Assembly: GCA_948471055.1 (NCBI GenBank)
Contig: CAOKQZ010000020.1
Location: forward strand, 1-39,162
DNA length: 39,162 nt
DNA from: an uncultured Clostridium sp.
Lineage (GTDB): Bacteria; Bacillota; Clostridia; TANB77; CAG-508
Direction of reading: 5' to 3'
Part shown: one piece after another, positions 33,843-39,162 of the stretch
Position numbering within the stretch: position 1 is the first letter of the stretch
Layout of the letters: each line of letters opens with the position of its first letter
Position numbers and translations under genes: made by a program
Notes under the pieces: model-generated
Seen by the model: only the letters and a program-made list of their open reading frames with translations
Databases searched by the model: none
Told to the model about the DNA's origin: nothing

Positions 33843-35126
33843 ATGGCAGTAACAAAAATATGGAAAGTAAAAGATAGATTAGATAATACAATAGAATATG
33901 CAGTTAATGGAGAAAAGACAGAAGAAAAATTATATGTGTCAGGCATAAATTGTATGCCTGATACTGCTCTACAAGAAATGAGAAATATTAAAAAGCAATT
34001 TTTCAAGACAACTGGAATACAATGTTTTCATGGAGTACAATCTTTTGTAAAAGGAGAAGTAACACCAGAACAAGCACATGAAATTGGAATTAAACTTGCT
34101 GAAGAACTATGGGGAGATAAATTTCAAGTAATAGTTTCTACTCATCTAAACACAGACAACCTACACAACCATTTTGTTTTAAACTCTGTTTCATTTTTAG
34201 ATGGTAAGAGGTTTTGTAATACAAAGAAAGACTATGCAATAATGAGAAAAACTTCAGATAAACTTTGTGAAGAATATGGATTGAGTGTTTTAAAACAAGA
34301 AGAAAAATATAATAAATATGCTACAAGTAGTTTGTATAAAGAACTAATGAAAGATTCTATTGAATATGCAATAGCAAATGCTAAAGACTATAACGAATTT
34401 ATTAAAATACTACAAGATTTAGATTATATTGTTACAGATAAAAACGAAACATTGTCTATAAGAAGAGAGCCATATAAACGAAATACTAGAATTGAAAGGC
34501 AATTTGGAAATAATTACTCAAAAGAAAATATTTATAAAAGAATATTAGAAACACAGCCCCAATATCCATATTCTCCAGATCCATATTTATTAGCTAACAG
34601 AAGTTATGAAAGATATAACAATGAAAAACAAAAGCATTTGCAATTTAAAAGCTCTATTTCATATTTAATTTTTCACTATGAGAAATTACTCGGTATCAAT
34701 ATAGAAATCGTCTTAAAACCTAATATAACGAAAATGACGCCAGAATTAATAAGTGCAATTAAGAAAATGGATGAATTTTCTAAACAAGTTAGATTTGTGT
34801 GTAAAAATAATATCAATACAGAACAAGAATTGCTAGATTATCAAAAATCTGCTTATGAAAAAATTAACCCATTGAAAAGTGAGAGAGAAAATTTATGGAA
34901 AAAGCTTAAAAGAGCCAAAACAGATGAAGAAAAAGAAACTATTGAAAACCAAATTATAGAAATTTCTAAAAAAATAACACCACTTGCTGAAGAAATAAAA
35001 CATTGTAATAATATTGAATTAAGGTTAGAAAAAATTAAGCAATTTGAACTTCATCAGAAATTAGAAGATGAACGAAAACAATTTGAAAAAGAACAAGATA
35101 AAAAGAAGAAAACAAAAGAAAGATAA
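33843..35126 (+). CDS. Relaxase (MobA/VirD2-like, PF03432 type)
   Basis: This is a 427-aa relaxase that would nick oriT and lead DNA transfer. N-terminal VKDRLDNTIEYAVN; the histidine triad region is seen as STHLNTDNLHNHFVLNSVSF (H-x5-HNHF). The C-terminus is a long charged helical region (KKKTKER end). GGGTGG lies 9 nt before the ATG at 33843; a TTG six bases earlier is an alternative. No type IV secretion genes are in the window, so the element is mobilizable rather than self-transmissible as far as seen. Confidence 0.88.
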   Translation: MAVTKIWKVKDRLDNTIEYAVNGEKTEEKLYVSGINCMPDTALQEMRNIKKQFFKTTGIQCFHGVQSFVKGEVTPEQAHEIGIKLAEELWGDKFQVIVSTHLNTDNLHNHFVLNSVSFLDGKRFCNTKKDYAIMRKTSDKLCEEYGLSVLKQEEKYNKYATSSLYKELMKDSIEYAIANAKDYNEFIKILQDLDYIVTDKNETLSIRREPYKRNTRIERQFGNNYSKENIYKRILETQPQYPYSPDPYLLANRSYERYNNEKQKHLQFKSSISYLIFHYEKLLGINIEIVLKPNITKMTPELISAIKKMDEFSKQVRFVCKNNINTEQELLDYQKSAYEKINPLKSERENLWKKLKRAKTDEEKETIENQIIEISKKITPLAEEIKHCNNIELRLEKIKQFELHQKLEDERKQFEKEQDKKKKTKER

Positions 35127-35180
35127 TATGTTATAATTATTTGTATAATTTTAAAAATGTTTACAATTTTATGGAAACTA

Positions 35181-35209
35181 TTGAAATTACTGGAAAAATA
35201 TTCTAAAAT
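35181..35209 (+). promoter_or_regulatory. Promoter of the hisS-like cargo genes
   Basis: TTGAAA, 17-nt spacer, TAAAAT. A perfect 18-bp palindrome GGAAATAAATTTATTTCC (35232-35249) lies between the predicted start site and the AAAAGGAGG of the first gene and could be an operator. No T-box features are seen. Confidence 0.6.
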
Positions 35210-35277
35210 AATACTGCTACAAAGTTAATAAGGAAATAAATTTATTTCCAACCAACATTTAAAAGGAGGAATACCCT

Positions 35278-36606
35278 ATGAAAACACAAAGTAAAGTAAC
35301 TCCTAGAACTCTATCGGGTTTTATGGAATTACAGCCAACAGAACAGGTTATGTTTAATCAAATGAAAGAGAAAATTGAAAAATCTTATAAAAGATTTGGA
35401 TTTTTACCTCTTGATACACCTGTTTTGGAGTTGTCCGAAGTTTTGTTAGCAAAGGCAGGAGGTGAAACAGAAAAACAGATTTACCGTTTTACAAAAGGTG
35501 ATACAGATTTAGCTATGAGGTTTGACCTTACGGTTCCGCTAGCTAAATATGTAGCTCAGAATTATGGAACATTACCATTTCCGTTTAGAAGATACCAAAT
35601 TGGTAAAGTCTACAGAGGTGAAAGACCTCAAAAAGGTAGATTTAGAGAGTTTTATCAGGCTGATATTGATATTATCGGTGATGGAGAATTATCACTTCTA
35701 AATGATGCAGAAATTCCAAGCATTATTTATACAACCTTTAAAGAATTAGGATTTGACAATTTTACGATTCGTATCAACAATAGAAAGATTTTAAATGGAT
35801 TTTTTGAATCTTTACAGTTAACTGATGAATCAACAAATATTATGCGAGTAATTGATAAGCTTGAAAAGGTTGGAATAGATAATGTAAAAGCTGAACTTGC
35901 AGCGTTTGGCATTGCTGAAGATTCTATTGCTAAAATTTTGGATTTCATTTCAATAACTGGCAATGATGACGACAAAATTATCGCACTAGAGAAACTAGAT
36001 ATCACTAATACCACATTTAAAAGTGGTTTGTTAGAACTGAAAGAAGTTACTAAAAACATCAAACTTTTTGGTGTTCCAGAAAGTAATTTCACAATCGATT
36101 TAACGATTGCAAGAGGACTAGATTATTATACTGGGACAGTATATGAAACGTTCTTGAATGATTATAAGCAAATTGGTAGTGTATGCTCTGGTGGAAGATA
36201 TGACAATTTAGCAGAGTACTATACGGATAAGCCTTTACCAGGTGTTGGAATCTCAATTGGATTAACGAGGCTGTTTTATCAACTTAATGAATTAAATTCA
36301 GTAAAAGTTGACAAACAATCAATCTCTGATGTTTTAGTGATTTCAATGTCTGATGATATCTCAGCTTGTTTACCAGTTGCAAGTGCATTCAGAAATGAAG
36401 GTATTAATACCGAAATTTATATGAATAATAAAAAGCTAAAAGCTAAATTTAAATATGCTGATAAGCTTAAGATTCCATATGCTGCTATACTTGGGGAAGA
36501 CGAAGTTAAAAACGGTACAGTTTCACTGAAAAATTTGTTAACAGGAGAACAGAAGAACGTTAGTGTTTTTGAAGCTGTTCAAATCCTTAAAAATGTAAAA
36601 AAGTGA
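35278..36606 (+). CDS. hisS: Histidyl-tRNA synthetase-like protein (first of tandem pair)
   Basis: A 442-aa class II synthetase. Motif 2 region FRRYQIGKVYRGERPQKGRF, the His-binding ARGLDYYTGTVYETF and CSGGRYDNLAEYY, motif 3 GVGISIGLTRLFYQ, and a C-terminal anticodon-binding domain (VLVISMSDDISACLPVASAF). All catalytic landmarks are present, so it is likely active. AAAAGGAGG precedes the ATG. It lies 151 bp after the relaxase and 58 bp before a second hisS-like gene, making it cargo rather than the housekeeping copy. It may be a substitute HisRS insensitive to an inhibitor; HisZ is an alternative but no his biosynthesis genes are near. Confidence 0.85.
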   Translation: MKTQSKVTPRTLSGFMELQPTEQVMFNQMKEKIEKSYKRFGFLPLDTPVLELSEVLLAKAGGETEKQIYRFTKGDTDLAMRFDLTVPLAKYVAQNYGTLPFPFRRYQIGKVYRGERPQKGRFREFYQADIDIIGDGELSLLNDAEIPSIIYTTFKELGFDNFTIRINNRKILNGFFESLQLTDESTNIMRVIDKLEKVGIDNVKAELAAFGIAEDSIAKILDFISITGNDDDKIIALEKLDITNTTFKSGLLELKEVTKNIKLFGVPESNFTIDLTIARGLDYYTGTVYETFLNDYKQIGSVCSGGRYDNLAEYYTDKPLPGVGISIGLTRLFYQLNELNSVKVDKQSISDVLVISMSDDISACLPVASAFRNEGINTEIYMNNKKLKAKFKYADKLKIPYAAILGEDEVKNGTVSLKNLLTGEQKNVSVFEAVQILKNVKK

Positions 36607-36664
36607 TATTATCATTTTTTGAAACTTATTAACAACTTATTAAATCAGACAGGAGGTATTGATT

Positions 36665-37978
36665 ATGATACGGTCAATAGCAAACACAATTCCAGTTGGA
36701 ACATCCGATGTAGTTGGTTTTGATGCCAGAGTTAAAGATTATGTATTGGAAAAAATTAAAATGGTGTATGAGCGATATGGCTTTGAGCCACTCTACACGC
36801 CAATTTTAGAAAATGCAGAAGTCTTCAATGGGCATCATGGTGAAGGAGAAAAGTTATTGTTTAAGCTGAAAGACAAGAATGGAACGAATCTTGTATTAAA
36901 ATATGATTCTACAGTTCCACTTGCTCGTGTTGTCAGCATGTATCCAGAAATTCCGAAACCTTATAAGAGATATCAACTTCAGGAATCCTTTAGGGATGAC
37001 GATGTGGATAAAGGTCATTTTAGAGAGTTTATTCAGTGTGATGGAGACATTGTAGGTGCAGATACACTTGTTGCAGATGCTGAAATTGCAATGATTGCAC
37101 ACGAAGGGCTTTCTGAAATAGGTTTTTCTAATTTTACAATTCGTTTAAATCATCGAAAGATTATTCATGGGATTGCAGAGAAATCAGGAATTTGTTCCGA
37201 AGAAGGCTTTTTGTAAATTCAGAGAGCCATCGATTTTGCAGATAAGGTAATCAAAAATGGTGTCGAAGGCATCAAGAAAGATTTAGAGAGACGCAAGATT
37301 GCAGATACAGTTATTAATACAATCTGTGATTTGGTACAAAAAGTTACTGATAATCCATTTGAAACTCTTGATAATATTCAAGATTATTTATCAGATTCAA
37401 ATGTAGCATTAGAAGGAGTTAAAGAATTAAGAGAAATTTTGTCTTATATTCCTGAAAATGTGAGAAAAACAATAAGAATTGATTTCACATTGGCAAGAGG
37501 TGCAGATTATTATACGGGATTTATTCTTGAAGCAGTAATTAACAATATTGAGTTAGGTGCTGTTTTAGGAGGCGGTCGGTTTGATAATCTTGTAGAGGCA
37601 TTTTGCAATGAAAAGATTCCAGCAGTTGGAATGGCATTTGGACTCGAGCGAATCATCACTGCAATGGAAGAACTGGAATTAACAAAACAGTTGCAAATTT
37701 CGCCACAGAAAGTTTTGATTGTGGATAATTCTAATTTTCAGAATGAGACAGTTGAATGTGCATCTAAATTGAGAACTAGTTTCGATGTTAGTATTCTGTA
37801 TGGCATTGAAAATCATGACGATGCGAAGATTTATGCTCGACATTGCAACTATGGAGCAATAATTGAGTTTAAAAGTAAAAACAAGTTAAAAGTCACTATG
37901 AATGCAACCTCACCATATGCTTTGAGACTTAATAATGCGTTAATAGCATATGGCTATGATTGTATTGGAGAATATTAA
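36665..37978 (+). pseudogene. Second histidyl-tRNA synthetase-like gene with internal TAA and conventional CGG codons
   Basis: The reading frame codes for 437 residues if the TAA at 37214-37216 (codon 184) is read through; the sequence on both sides is one continuous HisRS-like protein: LQESFRDDDVDKGHFREFIQ (motif 2), TLARGADYYTGFILEAVI and GAVLGGGRFDNLVEAF, GMAFGLERI (motif 3). The stop replaces what is probably CAA (Gln). Two in-frame CGG codons stand at codon 3 (36671) and codon 305 (37577, the Arg of GGGRFD, a conserved Arg), unlike every chromosomal gene here. AGGAGG lies 8 nt before the ATG. It is divergent from the first copy. Either a decayed gene or one from a donor with normal CGG use. 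Confidence 0.75.
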
Positions 37979-38015
37979 TACGTAATGAATGTTTTAATAA
38001 TTAAGTAACAAAGCG

Positions 38016-38044
38016 GAGAGACTTAGCAAAGTCTCTCTGTTTTA
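38016..38044. terminator. Bidirectional terminator between hisS2 and the MBL gene
   Basis: GAGAGACT-tagcaa-AGTCTCTC followed by TGTTTTATT on the plus strand. Confidence 0.75.
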
Positions 38045-38890
38045 TTATATATCTATTTCACTTCCCGTTCGCAAATATTGAATTTTATTCCCTAGTTGCT
38101 TTTTTAAATAATTATATGCTGTATCTCCTGTACAATGACATGTATAAGTGTAGTCAACATTATTATTAAGATAAATAGCAACTTTTTCTAATTCAGAATC
38201 ACAAATGGCAGTTTTTAATATTGGATCATCAACTAAGTGTAATCCTCCTATTAAAAAATCAATTTTGTTAATATTAAAAATTTCTTTTATACTATTAGCA
38301 ATATTAATAATTCCTTTATGAGAGCAACCACTAAATAAATAATATTTATCTTGCTTTTTTATAACCATAGCTTGTTCATGTTCAAATGTATCTTGTTTAA
38401 AGGATTTATCATCATCATTTATTAACATAGCTTTATTATTATATGTAATTTCTTCTTTTAGTGTTACATTAGGAACCAAGAAAATATCATCAGTAATATT
38501 AAATATTGATTCATCAGTATAAATAAGTCTACTTGAGTATTTTTCAAATATGTCTCGATTTAGTCCAATATATTCTTTTTCATTATTTTCTTCGAAATAA
38601 TATTGTTTATTACAATATTTCTGAATATAAATCTTTGCCTTTTTGTTTTTTTCTAGAAAAGGAATAATTCCACCACCATGATCAAAATGTCCATGTGAAA
38701 TAATCACATAGTCTATTTCTGACAAGTCTAAATTCATTTTTTCACTATTAGCAATAATAACATCCGAAGGACCTGAATCGAATAAAATATTTTTATTATT
38801 ATATTTAATATATAATGATAATCCATGTTCATTTCTGAGAAATGAACAACTTTCATTTAAAGTATCTTCTATTAATGTTCCAATATACAT
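38045..38890 (-). CDS. MBL-fold metallohydrolase (COG1237-like), under a His-leader
   Basis: This is a 281-aa metallo-beta-lactamase-fold protein. Zinc motif HGHFDHGGG (about residues 66-74), LFDSGPSDVI near the N-terminus, FSGCSHKGIINIANSI, IGGLHLVDD and a C-terminal THCTG-type site YTCHCTGDTAYN, as in the COG1237 group (methanopterin-synthesis-related and other small-molecule hydrolases). Substrate unknown. GGAGG lies 10 nt before the ATG. It converges on the hisS-like pair and is preceded by a leader with a His-rich peptide and a terminator, so its expression is probably tied to His-tRNA charging or to translation of that peptide. Confidence 0.8.
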   Translation of the reverse strand: MYIGTLIEDTLNESCSFLRNEHGLSLYIKYNNKNILFDSGPSDVIIANSEKMNLDLSEIDYVIISHGHFDHGGGIIPFLEKNKKAKIYIQKYCNKQYYFEENNEKEYIGLNRDIFEKYSSRLIYTDESIFNITDDIFLVPNVTLKEEITYNNKAMLINDDDKSFKQDTFEHEQAMVIKKQDKYYLFSGCSHKGIINIANSIKEIFNINKIDFLIGGLHLVDDPILKTAICDSELEKVAIYLNNNVDYTYTCHCTGDTAYNYLKKQLGNKIQYLRTGSEIDI

Positions 38891-38906
38891 CTTCTATTAC
38901 CTCCAT

Positions 38907-38936
38907 AAAAAAAACATAAGAGCGTGCCTCTTATGT
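38907..38936 (-). terminator. Leader terminator (attenuator) before the MBL gene
   Basis: On the minus strand ACATAAGAG-gcacg-CTCTTATGT followed by eight T, only about 16 nt before the MBL start codon. A perfect intrinsic terminator placed before a gene implies attenuation. An alternative pairing exists: GTGTGCCT (38949-38956) with AGGCACGC (38922-38929), which would break the terminator stem. Confidence 0.8.
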
Positions 38937-38964
38937 AAAAATACTTATAGGCACACACCAAAGT

Positions 38965-38991
38965 ATATGCCTGAAAAATTTTCAAGCATAT
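38965..38991 (-). promoter_or_regulatory. Leader hairpin just after the His leader peptide
   Basis: On the minus strand ATATGCTTGAAAA pairs with TTTTCAGGCATAT (one G-U) with a one- to three-nt loop, starting 4 nt after the leader stop codon. A ribosome paused on the His codons would cover its 5' arm. Confidence 0.7.
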
Positions 38992-38995
38992 AATA

Positions 38996-39037
38996 TCAAT
39001 GATGATGCAATTTTAAGTACTTTCTTATATTTAACAT
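38996..39037 (-). CDS. Leader peptide MLNIRKYLKLHHH
   Basis: Thirteen codons ending CAT CAT CAT TGA. TTAGGAG is 6-7 nt before the ATG and a near-perfect promoter lies 30 nt upstream. Three consecutive His codons at the end of a short leader upstream of a hairpin and terminator is the design of amino-acid attenuators such as the his operon leaders of enteric bacteria. Confidence 0.7.
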   Translation of the reverse strand: MLNIRKYLKLHHH

Positions 39038-39066
39038 TTTTTATCTCCTAAATCAAAATATAACTT

Positions 39067-39095
39067 ATTATAATATATTTCTTTATAAATTGCAA
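39067..39095 (-). promoter_or_regulatory. Promoter of the His-leader/MBL unit
   Basis: On the minus strand TTGCAA, 17-nt spacer, TATAAT. Confidence 0.8.
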
Positions 39096-39110
39096 GTACT
39101 ATTTCTCTTT

Positions 39111-39162
39111 CTAATTTAGACGCTTTTTAAACTTATACTGTCTTTTTTCAAAACCATTATTC
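39111..39162 (-). CDS. Possible 3' end of a gene running off the window
   Basis: The minus-strand reading NNGFEKRQYKFKKRLN-stop enters from the window edge and ends at 39111, just upstream of the MBL promoter. It is a basic tail of unknown protein; too short to identify or to be sure it is coding. Confidence 0.3.
   Translation of the reverse strand, partial: NNGFEKRQYKFKKRLN

Noticed and set aside
35127..35277. T-box riboswitch before the hisS-like genes
   Set aside because: Only about 70 nt lie between the predicted start site and the ATG, with a simple palindrome; no T-box bulge sequence or terminator is seen.
35727..36092. Minus-strand ORF inside the first hisS-like gene
   Set aside because: Shadow of a clear HisRS frame.
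36665..37978. TAA at 37214 as a CGG-type decoding event
   Set aside because: The frame is unchanged across it and no CGG is near; it is a plain in-frame stop, so treated as a nonsense mutation.

Overview
The window looks like chromosome from a low-GC anaerobic Bacillota (Firmicutes), probably a host-associated Clostridia-like lineage. The evidence is: an anaerobic class III ribonucleotide reductase (nrdD/nrdG); Firmicutes-type neighbourhoods (gdpP-rplI-dnaB-tilS-ftsH, and yycJ-rlmH); paired M16 peptidases of the YmfF/YmfH kind; a Spo0E-like protein; A+T-rich codons; AGGAGG-type ribosome binding sites; and TTGACA/TATAAT-type promoters.

Layout. 1-800: a polypyrimidine tandem repeat forming the tail of a Spo0E-like gene, then a 58-aa membrane peptide. 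830-4360: lgt and two M16 peptidases on the minus strand. 4538-5830: the first of three AAA/DUF4143 ATPases. 6024-8363: yqeY, a GT-C-like membrane protein and rpsU. 8510-12453: prs and nrdG/nrdD. 12816-14750: a divergent Crp/Fnr regulator and a second ATPase. 14796-21682: ftsH, tilS, dnaB, rplI, gdpP. 21830-23131: a third ATPase. 23466-28210 (plus strand): murA, yycJ, rlmH, a probable type I toxin-antitoxin locus, and an FAD/Rieske oxidoreductase. 28287-31361: copA, copZ and a thioesterase. 31504-31778: divergent tRNA-Arg(ACG) and tRNA-Pro(TGG). From about 31800 to the end: a mobilizable element (RepA-like protein, TnpV, MobC, relaxase, probable oriT) whose apparent cargo is two tandem histidyl-tRNA-synthetase-like genes and a metallo-beta-lactamase-fold hydrolase. 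The hydrolase is preceded by a promoter, a 13-codon leader peptide ending in three His codons, and a leader terminator.

Main discovery candidate. Seven chromosomal genes (crp/fnr-like, tilS, dnaB, murA, rlmH, the FAD/Rieske gene, copA) are each broken by +1 frameshifts, ten in total. Every one has the same form: an in-frame CGG followed by A, T or G, where skipping the C and reading GGN as glycine restores the frame. In each case the restored residue is a glycine that is conserved or expected in that family. By eye, no other in-frame CGG exists in about 9,000 codons of chromosomal genes here, although out-of-frame CGG is common. Several of the genes are normally essential, and the joined proteins have family-typical lengths apart from a short TilS. 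This fits CGG being an unassigned or ambiguous Arg codon that is decoded as a +1 frameshift, or CGGN acting as a quadruplet Gly codon. A systematic sequencing artefact is the main alternative. The only conventional CGG codons I found are in the second, damaged hisS-like gene of the mobile element.

Other points of interest: a convergent toxin/antisense RNA pair, a His-leader attenuator, a Crp/Fnr-type palindrome at about -41 of nrdD, and two families of intergenic hairpin repeats. All reading was by eye, so coordinates of short sites may be off by a base or two.
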